A stretch of 38,092 nucleotides of DNA from Methylococcales bacterium (GCA_018671575.1 JABHHM010000373.1:1-38092), one strand, 5' to 3'; positions 27,303 to 37,304 are shown, counted from the stretch's first letter. Program-made: numbers and translations. Notes: generated by a model from the letters alone, not told the origin.

Positions 27303-28634
27303 ATGTCTCAAATGACCCCACAAGAAATCGTAAAAGAACTCGACAAACACATCATCGGACAAGCCTCTGCTAAACGTTCTGTTGCCATTGCCTTAAGAAA
27401 TAGATGGAGACGTTCTCAGGTCGAAGAATCCTTAAGGGCAGAAATTACCCCAAAAAATATTTTAATGATCGGCCCAACGGGTGTTGGTAAAACTGAAATT
27501 GCCCGCAGACTGGCTAAATTGGCCAATGCACCTTTCATTAAAGTGGAAGCCACTAAGTTTACCGAAGTTGGTTACGTTGGACGTGATGTAGAATCCATCA
27601 TCCGTGATTTAATGGATATTTCCATCAAAATGACACGTGAACATGAAATGGAAAAAGTTAAATTTCATGCTGACGATGCGGCAGAAGAAATTATTCTTGA
27701 TGCTTTACTGCCCAAAGCCTCATCTGATGATGAGCAAAATGATGAAACAGAAGATTCTTCAACTCGACAAAAATTCAGAAAAATGCTCCGTGAAGGCAAA
27801 CTGGACGATAAAGAAATTGAAATTGAAATCAATGCCACGCCCATTGGAGTGGAAATCATGGCACCTCCAGGCATGGAAGAAATGACCTCTCAACTTCAAG
27901 GCATGTTCCAAAATATGTCGGGCAGTCGAAAAAAAACCAGAAAATTAAAAGTCAAAGCGGCTTATGACATCATCCGAGAAGAAGAAGCCGATAAGATGCT
28001 CAATGAAGATGAAATAAAACACAAATCGCTTGAAGTCGTTGAACAAAACGGCATTGTTTTTATTGATGAAATAGACAAAGTGACACAACGCTCTGAATAT
28101 GGTGGCAATTCTGATGTTTCCAGAGAAGGCGTACAAAGAGATTTATTACCGTTGGTCGAAGGCAGCACGGTCACAACTAAATATGGCATGGTCAAAACAG
28201 ATCATATTTTATTTATTACCTCGGGTGCTTTTCATCTCGCCAAACCTTCAGATTTAATTCCTGAACTACAAGGTAGATTACCCATTCGGGTTGAATTAGA
28301 TGCTTTAACAACGGATGACTTTGTACGCATACTCACTGAACCAGATGCTTCCCTAACTGAACAATACAGTGCATTAATGTTGACCGAAGGGTTGAAGCTT
28401 GAATTTGAAGAAAGTGGCATCAAGCGTGTTGCTGAAATGGCTTTTCAGGTCAATGAAAATACTGAAAACATAGGTGCCAGACGTTTACACACCTTACTTG
28501 AAAGATTATTAGAAGAAATATCCTTTGAAGTCACCAACAAACAACAAGAATCCATGACCATTGATGCTGACTATGTTGACAAACAATTATCCGAATTAGC
28601 CACTGATGAAGATTTAAGTCGATACATACTATAA
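27303..28634 (+). CDS. hslU: ATP-dependent protease ATPase subunit HslU
   Basis: A 443-residue AAA+ unfoldase that feeds substrates to HslV. The N-terminus [20 protein letters not shown], Walker A GPTGVGKT (57-64), the pore motif GYVGRDVE, a full I-domain, Walker [12 protein letters not shown], the sensor arginine motif [10 protein letters not shown] and the C-terminal SRYIL that docks into HslV are all present. The gene is intact. It is followed by a DUF971 gene after 17 bp, as in Pseudomonas. Confidence 0.97.
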   Translation: MSQMTPQEIVKELDKHIIGQASAKRSVAIALRNRWRRSQVEESLRAEITPKNILMIGPTGVGKTEIARRLAKLANAPFIKVEATKFTEVGYVGRDVESIIRDLMDISIKMTREHEMEKVKFHADDAAEEIILDALLPKASSDDEQNDETEDSSTRQKFRKMLREGKLDDKEIEIEINATPIGVEIMAPPGMEEMTSQLQGMFQNMSGSRKKTRKLKVKAAYDIIREEEADKMLNEDEIKHKSLEVVEQNGIVFIDEIDKVTQRSEYGGNSDVSREGVQRDLLPLVEGSTVTTKYGMVKTDHILFITSGAFHLAKPSDLIPELQGRLPIRVELDALTTDDFVRILTEPDASLTEQYSALMLTEGLKLEFEESGIKRVAEMAFQVNENTENIGARRLHTLLERLLEEISFEVTNKQQESMTIDADYVDKQLSELATDEDLSRYIL

Positions 28635-28651
28635 AGTTAATAGGAATTATT

Positions 28652-29059
28652 ATGCCAATCCCAACTGAAATTAATTTACATAAAAAATCAAAAGTTTTAT
28701 CCATAAAATTTGATGATGATGTTGAATACAATTTATCCTGTGAATTTTTAAGAGTTCACTCACCCTCAGCAGAAGTTCAAGGACATGGTCCTGGTCAGGG
28801 AGTTCTGCAACTGGGCAAAGAAGATGTCACTATTGAAAAAATTGATCCTGTTGGCAACTATGCAGTTTGTTTACATTTTGATGATGGACATAAAACAGGT
28901 ATTTTTTCATGGGATACATTGTATAATATGGGTAATAATTACAATGAAATATGGCAGGACTATCTTAAAAAGCTTGAAGAAAAAGGTTATGAACGTAAAA
29001 CCAATCGTTTAGGCATCAAACCAACCAAAGAATTCAACATCACACCCAAAGAATTATAA
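28652..29059 (+). CDS. DUF971 (gamma-butyrobetaine hydroxylase-like N-terminal domain) protein
   Basis: A 135-residue protein with a single DUF971 domain: PTEINLHKKSKVLSIKF, YNLSCEFLRVHSPSAEVQGH, VGNYAVCLHFDDGHKTGIFS and WDTLYNMGNNYNEIWQDYL. A charged C-terminal tail follows. The family is suspected to bind metal or Fe-S assembly factors but is not well characterised. It sits between hslU and ubiE, a conserved gammaproteobacterial position. AGGA precedes the ATG. Confidence 0.9.
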   Translation: MPIPTEINLHKKSKVLSIKFDDDVEYNLSCEFLRVHSPSAEVQGHGPGQGVLQLGKEDVTIEKIDPVGNYAVCLHFDDGHKTGIFSWDTLYNMGNNYNEIWQDYLKKLEEKGYERKTNRLGIKPTKEFNITPKEL

Positions 29060-29071
29060 CAGTGTAATCCT

Positions 29072-29830
29072 ATGGATCATAACGACACACAACACACCAC
29101 TCATTTTGGTTACAAGCAAGTAGCCGAATCTGAAAAACAGTCAAAAGTCACCGCTGTTTTTGACAGCGTTGCCAGTCAATATGACTTAATGAATGATCTC
29201 ATGTCAATGGGTATTCATCGGATATGGAAAAGAAAAACCATCGAACAAAGTGGTGTCAAATCCCACCATAAAATACTTGATTTGGCAGGCGGAACAGGTG
29301 ACTTAGCCAAAGAGTTTTCAAACATGACCAATGCTAACGGCCAGGTCATTTTAGCCGATATCAATGCCGCCATGCTTGAATGTGGTCGTGACAAGCTCAT
29401 TGACCAAGGTATTATCAGCCCGATTCAATACGTTCAGGCAGATGCCGAATGCTTACCCTTCAAAGACAACTACTTTGACCGCATCACCATGGCATTCGGT
29501 TTACGCAATGTGACCCATAAAGAACAAGCACTGAAATCCATCTTTCGAGTGTTAAAACCTGGTGGGAAGTTTTTAATTTTAGAATTTTCTCATCCTGACA
29601 ATCAACTTTTCAAGAAAATTTATGACCAATATTCCTTTAAATTATTGCCTGTTTTAGGAAAACTCATTGCCAACGACTCTGACAGTTATCAATATTTAGC
29701 AGAATCTATTCGTATGCACCCCAATCAGGAAACATTGATGTCAATGATGCAACAAGCAGGCTTTGAAAAATGCCAATATATCAACATGACCTCTGGCATT
29801 GTTGCCCTACATAGCGGTTATAAATTTTGA
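29072..29830 (+). CDS. ubiE: Demethylubiquinone/demethylmenaquinone C-methyltransferase
   Basis: A 252-residue SAM-dependent methyltransferase of quinone biosynthesis. The family motif [21 protein letters not shown], the SAM motif [11 protein letters not shown], and [18 protein letters not shown] are clear, and the C-terminus [14 protein letters not shown] is complete. It heads a ubiE-ubiJ-ubiB run and its stop overlaps the ubiJ start. Confidence 0.97.
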   Translation: MDHNDTQHTTHFGYKQVAESEKQSKVTAVFDSVASQYDLMNDLMSMGIHRIWKRKTIEQSGVKSHHKILDLAGGTGDLAKEFSNMTNANGQVILADINAAMLECGRDKLIDQGIISPIQYVQADAECLPFKDNYFDRITMAFGLRNVTHKEQALKSIFRVLKPGGKFLILEFSHPDNQLFKKIYDQYSFKLLPVLGKLIANDSDSYQYLAESIRMHPNQETLMSMMQQAGFEKCQYINMTSGIVALHSGYKF

Positions 29831-30450
29831 CAGAAACCCCAGTGAAACTTCCACTCCCCATCACCCTCATTATTGAAAAAGCCATCAACACTTTTATTGA
29901 ACAATCACCCAAGATGCGTCAACAATTTTCCACTTATGCAGGAAAACTCATCAAAATTGAACTCACTGATTTTAATCTGGCTATTTTCTTTTATTTTTCA
30001 AACAATTCAATTAAAGTGATGAGCGAATATGAAAGCGAACCTGACACCACTTTTATTGGAAGTTCAGTTGCCTTATCTCAGTTAATACAACAAGACATGA
30101 CTGACACCTTATTCACAGGCAATGTTGTGATTCAAGGTGACATGCATTTAGGTGAAGACCTAAAAAATAGTTTCTCTCAATATCCGATTGATTTTGAAGA
30201 AAAACTTTCAACAATACTTGGGGACGTTTTCACACATCAACTATTTGCTTTTTTTAATCGTACAAAAAAATGGACAAATGCCTCAGAACAAATCATTCAA
30301 TCCAATATCTCAGAATATCTGGTATTTGAAAGAGAACGTTTTGCTTGCCAACACGAAATTTCATCCTACACTTCCTCTGTCGATCAATTAAGATTACAGC
30401 TTGATCGTTTAGAAGCTAAAATCGAGCGATTGGAAATATGCAAAAAATAA
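29827..30450 (+). CDS. ubiJ: Ubiquinone biosynthesis accessory factor UbiJ
   Basis: A 207-residue protein with an N-terminal SCP2 lipid-binding domain ([50 protein letters not shown]) and a C-terminal coiled coil ([17 protein letters not shown]). It is part of the soluble Ubi complex, where it holds hydrophobic intermediates. The start is TTG at 29827 overlapping the ubiE stop; a GTG at 29842 is an alternative. Context between ubiE and ubiB makes the call firm despite low sequence conservation. Confidence 0.9.
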   Translation: MTETPVKLPLPITLIIEKAINTFIEQSPKMRQQFSTYAGKLIKIELTDFNLAIFFYFSNNSIKVMSEYESEPDTTFIGSSVALSQLIQQDMTDTLFTGNVVIQGDMHLGEDLKNSFSQYPIDFEEKLSTILGDVFTHQLFAFFNRTKKWTNASEQIIQSNISEYLVFERERFACQHEISSYTSSVDQLRLQLDRLEAKIERLEICKK

Positions 30451-30465
30451 CAAGGCAACCATACT

Positions 30466-32115
30466 GTGTTAAAAATTAGCCAGGCACTGCGCTTAATCCA
30501 TATTAGCTGGGTACTGATTAAACATGGGCTTGATGAAGTCATTCTAGCAACCCACCTATTTAGACCTGTTCGTTTTTTACAATATTTAACCCCCTGGTAC
30601 TGGCTAAGAAGAGATATGAAACCTCGTGGCATGCGAATACGACGTGCACTTGAAGAATTAGGTCCTATTTTTGTCAAATTCGGTCAAATTCTTTCAACTC
30701 GCCGAGACTTGTTGCCAGATGACATTGCAGACGAACTGGCTCATCTACAAGACAGGGTTCCTCCATTTTCAGCTGAAAAATCCAGAAAAATAATTGAAAA
30801 AGCGTATGGCCGTCCAATATCGGAGGTTTTTTTAGAATTTGAAACCGAGCCGTTTGCTTCCGCCTCTATTTCACAAGTTCACGGAGCAGTCACCAAAGAT
30901 CATCAGTCCGTTGTGGTGAAAGTTTTGCGACCCAATATTCTCAAAATCATTAAACGTGATGTTAGCTTACTAAAAATTATTGCTGAACTAGCGGAACGTT
31001 ATTGGAAAGACGGTAAACGACTAAAACCCATTGAAGTCGTGGCTGAATATGAAAAAACCATTCTGGATGAACTTGATTTAATTCGAGAAGGTGCCAATGC
31101 GTCTCAGTTACGAAGAAATTTTCAAGACTCCGCCGAACTTTATGTGCCTTACGTTAATTGGGATTTAACACAAACAAATTTACTGGTCATCGAACGTATT
31201 CAAGGCACACCCATTGGCAATATTCAGGAACTCATTGATCAAAATATTGATTTGAAATTATTGGCCACACGGGGTGTTGAGATATTTTTTACTCAGGTAT
31301 TCAGAGATAATTTCTTTCATGCCGACATGCACCCTGGCAATATATTTGTTTCCCCAGAAGGCACCTATCTAGCCGTTGACTTTGGCATCATGGGCACTTT
31401 AGCACAATCTGACAAACTCTATCTTGCAGGTAATTTTCTGGCTTTTTTTAATCGTGACTACCGACGCATTGCCGAACTACATGTTGAATCTGGCTGGGTG
31501 CCACCAACCACCCGAATTGATGAATTTGAATCCGCCATCCGTGCAGTTTCTGAACCTATTTTTGAAAGACCTTTAAAAGAAATTTCATTCGGACATTTTT
31601 TACTGCGTTTATTTCAAACTGCCAGACGATTTGACATGGAAATCCAACCTCAACTGGTTTTATTACAAAAAACATTATTAAACATTGAAGGCCTGGGTCG
31701 TCAACTACACCCTGACCTTGATCTTTGGACAACTGCCAAACCTTTTATGGAAAAATGGGCTGATGAACAAATTGGCTTACGATCGTTTGCCAGCAAAATA
31801 GGCAAAGGCATACCCCAATGGTTACAAAAACTGCCTGATTTCCCAGAATTGGCTTTTGATACCTTACAAAAAATTCAGTCTGGGCATTTAAAAGTGGAAA
31901 CACAATCCCAACAATTAGAACAAATTCAGCTTGAACTCATCAAAAATCGACGCAAAAATGCCATCAATATTCTATCGGGATCACTGATTATCAGTGGCTC
32001 AGTTATTTATGCTCTCAATAGTTATACCTCCATGCGTTTTGCTGATATTCCACTGGTGTCATGGATTTTTGTCTCAGTAGGGGCGTTACTTTTTATGCGC
32101 TCATTATTGGAGTAA
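30466..32115 (+). CDS. ubiB: Ubiquinone biosynthesis atypical kinase/ATPase UbiB
   Basis: A 549-residue ABC1/ADCK-family protein. The inhibitory KxGQ motif is FVKFGQILSTR (Lys71-Gln74), followed by the kinase-like core with ASISQVHGAV, VVKVLRPNI, NFFHADMHPGNIF and AVDFGIMG. Two hydrophobic helices at the C-terminus (about 498-545) anchor it in the membrane. It is thought to use ATP to move quinone intermediates out of the membrane. The start is GTG at 30466 with AAGGC upstream. Confidence 0.95.
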   Translation: MLKISQALRLIHISWVLIKHGLDEVILATHLFRPVRFLQYLTPWYWLRRDMKPRGMRIRRALEELGPIFVKFGQILSTRRDLLPDDIADELAHLQDRVPPFSAEKSRKIIEKAYGRPISEVFLEFETEPFASASISQVHGAVTKDHQSVVVKVLRPNILKIIKRDVSLLKIIAELAERYWKDGKRLKPIEVVAEYEKTILDELDLIREGANASQLRRNFQDSAELYVPYVNWDLTQTNLLVIERIQGTPIGNIQELIDQNIDLKLLATRGVEIFFTQVFRDNFFHADMHPGNIFVSPEGTYLAVDFGIMGTLAQSDKLYLAGNFLAFFNRDYRRIAELHVESGWVPPTTRIDEFESAIRAVSEPIFERPLKEISFGHFLLRLFQTARRFDMEIQPQLVLLQKTLLNIEGLGRQLHPDLDLWTTAKPFMEKWADEQIGLRSFASKIGKGIPQWLQKLPDFPELAFDTLQKIQSGHLKVETQSQQLEQIQLELIKNRRKNAINILSGSLIISGSVIYALNSYTSMRFADIPLVSWIFVSVGALLFMRSLLE

Positions 32116-32126
32116 CCCACCATTTC

Positions 32127-32142
32127 TGTGAACTAGTCCACA
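32127..32142. promoter_or_regulatory. CRP/Vfr-type binding site upstream of the pilin gene
   Basis: TGTGA-ACTAGT-CCACA matches TGTGA-N6-TCACA at 9 of 10 defined positions, with a self-complementary centre and outer C and G that extend the dyad (CTGTG and CACAG). It begins 12 bp after the ubiB stop and lies 132 bp before the pilin start. A weak end-of-operon hairpin is an alternative, but the stem is poor and no T-run follows. Confidence 0.5.
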
Positions 32143-32273
32143 GTTTCCAAAACTAAAGATGGCTTTCTTACCTTAATACTGCTAAAACTAATACTTATGT
32201 GTTGCCAATAAAAATATCAGACAGCACAAATCATTTTTTAACTTATATCTAAAATACCCACGGAGGGAAGTAT

Positions 32274-32858
32274 ATGAATAAACAGAACTTACAAGCTGGT
32301 TTCACAATGGTTGAATTGGTCATTGTTATCGTAATTTTAGGAATTTTAGCCGCGGTTGCCGCACCAAAATTCATGAATATTCAAGGCGATGCTAAAATAT
32401 CTGCGGCAAAATCAAATTTAGGTGCCGTACGTACTGGCGTTTCCTTAGCACATGCAAAAATATTGGCTTCTGGTCAAAACACAGGTCGAACAGGTAACAA
32501 TAAAGACTGGCCAACATTGGTTGAATTACGTGCAAATAAACTTGCTGCCAACAGAATTTCTGCAACACAAAACCTCCAAATAGCAGAATCTGATGCGGTT
32601 TCTGGTGTTAACAATGCGTCACTACCAAAAATGGAACTGCCTAACATGACAACAGCTCAAGTAGCAGCTTCAAGACAAGTGAGAGACCGTAGCCGTGCTA
32701 ACTCTGCAACCAGAAACTTTAATGGAAATGAAGGTTGGTCATATTACCCTGGCGATGAAATTGTTAGTGTAACACGTATTGCAGATGCCGTATTATGGAT
32801 TAATGATCAAACAACAACCAATCAAGATGGTGCAGGTACTAAACCCAACAAATGGTAA
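32274..32858 (+). CDS. Type IV pilin-like protein (MshA or pseudopilin type)
   Basis: A 194-residue prepilin. The leader MNKQNLQAG is followed by the cleavage site and FTMVELVIVIVILGILAAVA: Gly9/Phe10 with Glu at +5 (Glu14). The N-terminal helix leads to a variable globular part rich in Asn, Thr and Ala, ending NQDGAGTKPNKW, with no cysteine. It resembles MshA-type or secretin-system pseudopilins. GGAGGGA is the ribosome-binding site. It stands alone with its own terminator and a CRP-type box upstream. It could be a substrate of the GspE-like ATPase at 21065, which shares a CRP box (inference). Confidence 0.88.
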   Translation: MNKQNLQAGFTMVELVIVIVILGILAAVAAPKFMNIQGDAKISAAKSNLGAVRTGVSLAHAKILASGQNTGRTGNNKDWPTLVELRANKLAANRISATQNLQIAESDAVSGVNNASLPKMELPNMTTAQVAASRQVRDRSRANSATRNFNGNEGWSYYPGDEIVSVTRIADAVLWINDQTTTNQDGAGTKPNKW

Positions 32859-32889
32859 CATTTAATATTAACAATTAAACCATACAAAG

Positions 32890-32921
32890 GGCTCTCTTAA
32901 TGCATAAAAATTAAGAGAGCC
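32890..32921 (+). terminator. Intrinsic terminator after the pilin gene
   Basis: GGCTCTCTTAA and TTAAGAGAGCC form an 11-bp stem with a 10-nt loop, followed by TTTATTCATTT. It begins 31 bp after the pilin stop. Confidence 0.88.
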
Positions 32922-32939
32922 TTTATTCATTTAAAACTC

Positions 32940-33578
32940 ATGCACGAATCAATTGTACAAAACTCCTCACTTGCTTTACTGGGTCATAATGGCGCAGGCA
33001 AATCTACTCTTATCCGTTTTTTACTGGGCTATTATAAAGACCGATCTCAACATGTCTTTTTAGAACGTTGGCGATCCGTTGAACCCATTGATAGATCTCA
33101 ACTGGGTTATGTCCCTGAACTTCCTTATCTCGATAACAGCTTAACAGGTCACGAAACCTTGCAGTTTTTATCTCAATTAAAAAAAACACCTTACAATAAA
33201 AGTGAAGGTGAAATTCTCGTTCAAAGAACGGGACTAAATCCAGAAGATTTAAATAAAAAAGTCAGTCAATATTCTAAAGGCATGAAACAACGCTTATTAT
33301 TGTCACAAGCATTAATTAATCAGCCTAAAGTATTGGTACTGGATGAACCATTATCTGGTTTAGACCCTTTTGGTCATCAACAAATTCGGTCGTTGTTGTT
33401 AGAAATCAAACAACATACCTGTATTATTGTTTCCACCCATTCTCTGGAAGACGCCTATTTATTAGGTGATAGAATCTGGTTACTGAAAGAAGGTGATTTT
33501 ATTTATCAGGGAGAAAAACCCAATAGCCTTGAAGAACTGAAAACACTTTATTTTAAACACCCGCCAGATTTTAATTGA
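32940..33578 (+). CDS. ABC transporter ATP-binding protein, N-terminally short
   Basis: A 212-residue ABC-2-type nucleotide-binding domain. Walker A GHNGAGKST (residues 15-23), signature-like YSKGMKQRL, Walker B VLVLDEP and the switch STHSLED are present. The usual first ~25-30 residues, with the two beta strands and the aromatic A-loop before Walker A, are missing: only 14 residues precede it. The open frame extends back to 32901 into the pilin terminator without a standard start codon. No permease lies beside it. It may be a degraded or truncated transporter gene, or an ATPase with a different partner. Confidence 0.7.
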   Translation: MHESIVQNSSLALLGHNGAGKSTLIRFLLGYYKDRSQHVFLERWRSVEPIDRSQLGYVPELPYLDNSLTGHETLQFLSQLKKTPYNKSEGEILVQRTGLNPEDLNKKVSQYSKGMKQRLLLSQALINQPKVLVLDEPLSGLDPFGHQQIRSLLLEIKQHTCIIVSTHSLEDAYLLGDRIWLLKEGDFIYQGEKPNSLEELKTLYFKHPPDFN

Positions 33579-33630
33579 TTAAGTGTAACCCCACTAATCC
33601 CACACCATGCCAAGGTCTTTTACATATTGC

Positions 33631-34174
33631 CTAACGACCAAAAATATAATCCAGATCAAATGCAATATTTTCAAAGGGTTCAATCCTAACAATACCACCG
33701 CCCTCCAATGATTCTATTACCAAATATTTCCCACTAACTAATTTGTAAGCGATCAAAACCCTGTCTTCTGGCCAAATAAGCCAATAATAAGGTACTTGAT
33801 ATTTACATAATAGATTAAAATTTCGAATAGTGTCTTTACTCTCATGACCTAGTGATACAATTTCACAAACCCAATCAGGTGTTGTTTGTATGATGCCGTT
33901 TGGAAGTTCTGGCAAACGCTTTTTTTGCCACCCAGCAATGGCAAGGCATATTATTTTCATTATAACAAACACTGACTTCAGTAATAAACCACCAGTCATC
34001 TGACTCATCATTATTATAGGATTCCAATTTTTTGTAGGTCCTGCCTTGAGCAATTCCATGTTTTGGACGAGCCATTGGACGTTTAATAATTTCACCATTA
34101 ATTAACTCAAGACGTTCATCTTCAATACAAGCATTGGCTAAATTTTTAATCGTTTTTAATTTAAGTACTTCCAT
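33631..34174 (-). pseudogene. Uma2-family (PD-(D/E)XK-like) gene, frameshifted
   Basis: Two overlapping frames together make one Uma2-type protein. The N-terminal part (MEVLKLKTIKNLANACIEDE, then ELINGEIIKRPMARPKHG and WWFITEVSVCYNENN) is in the frame starting at 34174. The C-terminal part (IAGWQKKRLPELP, TPDWVCEIVSLGHESKDTIR, YYWLIWPEDRVLIAYKL, ending LDYIFGR) continues in another frame. The break lies near 33935-33960; a 5-base deletion between MPCH and IAGW would explain it. Uma2 proteins are abundant restriction-like nucleases of unclear function. A sequencing error is possible. Confidence 0.75.
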
Positions 34175-35042
34175 TATTATTTATCACGTTTAACCAGCCT
34201 AACACCATGCGCCCCATAAAGTCATCAAACGCAGGCTCATTACCCGCTCGATTTCTAGCACGAAGCATATCTTTTTTATTAAACCATGAGCCACCTCTAA
34301 AAACACGATAATGACCAGAAGATGAGCCATTAGGGTTTTTACGTGAAGATTTTTTATAATAATCTGCGCTATACCAGTCACTCACCCATTCCGAAACATT
34401 ACCTGACATATCATATAAACCCAGTGAATTAGGTGTTTTCAACCCCACCCAATGCGTTTTTTTAGATGAATTATTTTTATACCATCCCAGGCTATTGATC
34501 GAATTCCCACCACAATAAGTTTGATTTTTACCTCGCTCTCGGCATGCATATTCCCATTCTGCCTCAGTGGGTAAGCGAAATTTATTTTGGCCTTGTCTAT
34601 TTAACTTAGCAATAAAATCTTGCGCATCATTCCAGGAAATATTTTCCACAGGACAAGTATTCCCACAAGTAGAAAATTCGGAAGGGTTACTGCCCATTAT
34701 TTGCTTCCATTGAGCTTGAGTCACTTCATATTTTGCCATCCAAAATCCATCCAACTTAACACGATCAACTGATTGTTCATCACGAATGGCTGCATTTTTC
34801 TTTCCCATTTGAAAACGACCACCTTCAACCCAAATAAAGTTCATTTTAGTCACAGGGTCAATCCATGTATTTTTTGTTGTTGCTGATTTTTTTTGTTTTA
34901 CTTTAATGGATCTAATACTACTTGGTTTCTTTTTTTCTGTTTTTACAGCAATCACTTTTTTAGGCGTAATTGATGTACATGCTGATAATAAAAAAAGATG
35001 GGTTAAAAAAATAAACCCAATTAATAAAGTTGTTTTTTTCAT
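34161..35042 (-). CDS. Lipoprotein with FGE-sulfatase (SUMF1-like) domain, 3' end probably frameshifted
   Basis: A 293-residue predicted lipoprotein: signal peptide with lipobox LSAC (Cys22), lysine-rich linker, then an FGE-sulfatase domain (FIWVEGGRFQMG, KYEVTQAQWKQIMG, PVENISWNDAQDFI, RLPTEAEWEYACRE, MSGNVSEWVSDWY, YRVFRGGSW). The copper-site cysteines of true formylglycine-generating enzyme are not evident, so it is probably a binding or regulatory relative. The ORF ends RMVLGWLNVINNNGST, but another frame from the same bases reads GVRLVKRDK-stop, the family's normal end. One missing base in the C4 run at 34212-34215 would restore it, ending at 34177. The ATG at 35042 is chosen for the lipoprotein signal. 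Confidence 0.75.
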   Translation of the reverse strand: MKKTTLLIGFIFLTHLFLLSACTSITPKKVIAVKTEKKKPSSIRSIKVKQKKSATTKNTWIDPVTKMNFIWVEGGRFQMGKKNAAIRDEQSVDRVKLDGFWMAKYEVTQAQWKQIMGSNPSEFSTCGNTCPVENISWNDAQDFIAKLNRQGQNKFRLPTEAEWEYACRERGKNQTYCGGNSINSLGWYKNNSSKKTHWVGLKTPNSLGLYDMSGNVSEWVSDWYSADYYKKSSRKNPNGSSSGHYRVFRGGSWFNKKDMLRARNRAGNEPAFDDFMGRMVLGWLNVINNNGST

Positions 35043-35175
35043 ACGATTATCCTGTACTTTACCCAATAAATGATTTTGACGGAAATAAGATTTTATCAAC
35101 TTTTTTACCTATAAACCATATTTTCTAATAAACTGTAAAAAACAATTAAAATTTTATAATAATTTAAGGAACACC

Positions 35176-37242
35176 ATGAGTAACACCCAATCAATTGAAA
35201 ATAACCCATTAACCCAGTGCCAGCGACTACCCAGCTTTTCTTTAATAAAACCAGAGCATGTTACGCCCGCCATTCAATGGATCATTAATGAGAATAAGCA
35301 AAAAATTAATGATCTGTTATTAACCTCACCCTCAACCTGGCAACAATTAATTGTTCCACTGGAAGCATTAGATGAAACACTCAATAAAGCATGGTCACCC
35401 GTCAGTCACATGAACTCAGTGGTCAATTCTGAAAATCTTAGAAAAGCCTATAACGAATGCATCCCATTGCTCACTGAATATGCAACAGCCATTGGCCAAA
35501 ATAAAAAGCTCTATGATGCCTACGTGAGACTATTGGAAAGTGATGGCTACTCAGCATTTAATGCAGCTCAAAAAAGAGTCATCGCTAACACCATCAGGGA
35601 CTTTAAACTGGCAGGTGTTGCACTGGCTGACGATGAAAAAGAACATTATAAAAAATTAAAACAGTCATTATCACAATTAACCAGTAAATTTGATGAAAAT
35701 GTGCTCGACACAACCAATGCCTGGGAATTCAATACAACAGATAACAATCACTTAACAGGATTACCCGAATCTGCTTTGTCACTTGCCAAACAAACCGCTG
35801 AACAAAAACAACAAGACGGCTGGACATTTACCCTGGATTTTCCGATGTATATGCCTGTCATGCTTTATGCAGACGACTCATCACTTCGTCAAAAATTTTA
35901 TCAAGCCTACACTACTCGTGCCTCAGACCAGGGGCCACATGACACCCAATACAATAATTCTGAAATCATGGATGAAATTTTATCGTTACGCCACCAGATT
36001 TCAAACTTATTGGGTTTTAATAACTATGCCGAACGATCGCTGGCAACAAAAATGGCAGAATCCCCCGAACAGGTACTTAATTTTTTAAATGAATTAGCAG
36101 AACACTCATTGCCCATTGCAAAAAATGAACTGAATGAATTACAAAACTTTGCCAAACAACACTTTCAAGTCACCCAATTAAATGCCTGGGATATCCCTTA
36201 TTACAGTGAAAAACTCAAACAACACAAATACAATGTTAGCCAAGAAGATTTGAAGCCCTATTTCCCTATACATAAAGTCATCAAAGGTATGTTTGATGTG
36301 GTTAATCGTTTGTATGGCATTAAAATAAAAGCCATTGATGGCATTGATTGCTGGCATTCTGATGTCAGTTTTTATCAAATTACCGATGAAAATGACCAGC
36401 TCAGAGGAGAATTCTACCTTGATTGTTATGCACGAAAAAATAAACGAGGTGGCGCTTGGATGGATGAATGCATCACTCGCCATCAGCTAGATGGCAAAGT
36501 TGATAATCCCGTTGCCTATTTGACTTGTAATTTCACCCCACCCATCGGAGACGACCCGTCACTATTAACCCATGATGAAGTACAAACGCTATTTCATGAA
36601 TTCGGACACGGGCTACATCACATGCTCACTCAGGTTGATTATCCAGAAATTTCAGGCATCAATGGTGTTGAATGGGATGCAGTCGAATTACCCAGTCAAT
36701 TCATGGAAAACTGGTGCTGGGAAAAATCAGCCATTGACTTATTCTCTGGCCACTATCAAACAGGAGAAAAACTACCTGATGAGCTATTTGAAAAACTATA
36801 CAAAGCTAAAAATTTCCAATCTGGCATGCAAATGGTCAGACAATTGGAATTTTCAATTTTTGATTTTCGAATACACCATGAATACAACCCAGCAAAACCA
36901 GGACAAATTTATCACACACTAGACCAAGTCAGAGACCTAGTGGCTGTTATTATTCCCCCCAAAGACAATCGATTTCCCCATAGTTTTTCACATATTTTTT
37001 CAGGTGGTTATGCTGCGGGGTATTTCAGCTATAAATGGGCTGAAGTATTATCTGCCGATGCCTTTTCAAAATTTGAAGACAGCGGTATTTTTAATGCCGC
37101 AACAGGCAAAGAATTTTTAACCAACATTCTCGAAAAAGGCGGATCTGATAATGCGATGGATTTGTATGTTAATTTTCGAGGACGCAAACCTGAAATTAAT
37201 GCTTTGTTAAGACATTCGGGCATTGAGAAAATACCACGGTAA
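35176..37242 (+). CDS. prlC: Oligopeptidase A (M3 family zinc peptidase)
   Basis: A 688-residue cytoplasmic oligopeptidase that degrades short peptides and cleaved signal peptides. The zinc site is HEFGHGLH (His474, Glu475, His478), and the following NGVEWDAVELPSQFMENW motif supplies the third ligand. The N-terminal FSLIKPEHVTPAIQWII and C-terminal FRGRKPEINALLRHSGI are typical of the family, and length matches E. coli PrlC. AAGGAA precedes the ATG. Confidence 0.96.
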   Translation: MSNTQSIENNPLTQCQRLPSFSLIKPEHVTPAIQWIINENKQKINDLLLTSPSTWQQLIVPLEALDETLNKAWSPVSHMNSVVNSENLRKAYNECIPLLTEYATAIGQNKKLYDAYVRLLESDGYSAFNAAQKRVIANTIRDFKLAGVALADDEKEHYKKLKQSLSQLTSKFDENVLDTTNAWEFNTTDNNHLTGLPESALSLAKQTAEQKQQDGWTFTLDFPMYMPVMLYADDSSLRQKFYQAYTTRASDQGPHDTQYNNSEIMDEILSLRHQISNLLGFNNYAERSLATKMAESPEQVLNFLNELAEHSLPIAKNELNELQNFAKQHFQVTQLNAWDIPYYSEKLKQHKYNVSQEDLKPYFPIHKVIKGMFDVVNRLYGIKIKAIDGIDCWHSDVSFYQITDENDQLRGEFYLDCYARKNKRGGAWMDECITRHQLDGKVDNPVAYLTCNFTPPIGDDPSLLTHDEVQTLFHEFGHGLHHMLTQVDYPEISGINGVEWDAVELPSQFMENWCWEKSAIDLFSGHYQTGEKLPDELFEKLYKAKNFQSGMQMVRQLEFSIFDFRIHHEYNPAKPGQIYHTLDQVRDLVAVIIPPKDNRFPHSFSHIFSGGYAAGYFSYKWAEVLSADAFSKFEDSGIFNAATGKEFLTNILEKGGSDNAMDLYVNFRGRKPEINALLRHSGIEKIPR

Positions 37243-37304
37243 AAAGTTATGTTAATGACCACAACTCACTTTAATCATTCATTGGCTCATCAGGAATGAA
37301 ATAT

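Noticed and set aside
34161-35042. True formylglycine-generating enzyme
   Set aside because: The catalytic cysteine pair expected near the FRGGSW region is not present, and no sulfatase gene is adjacent.
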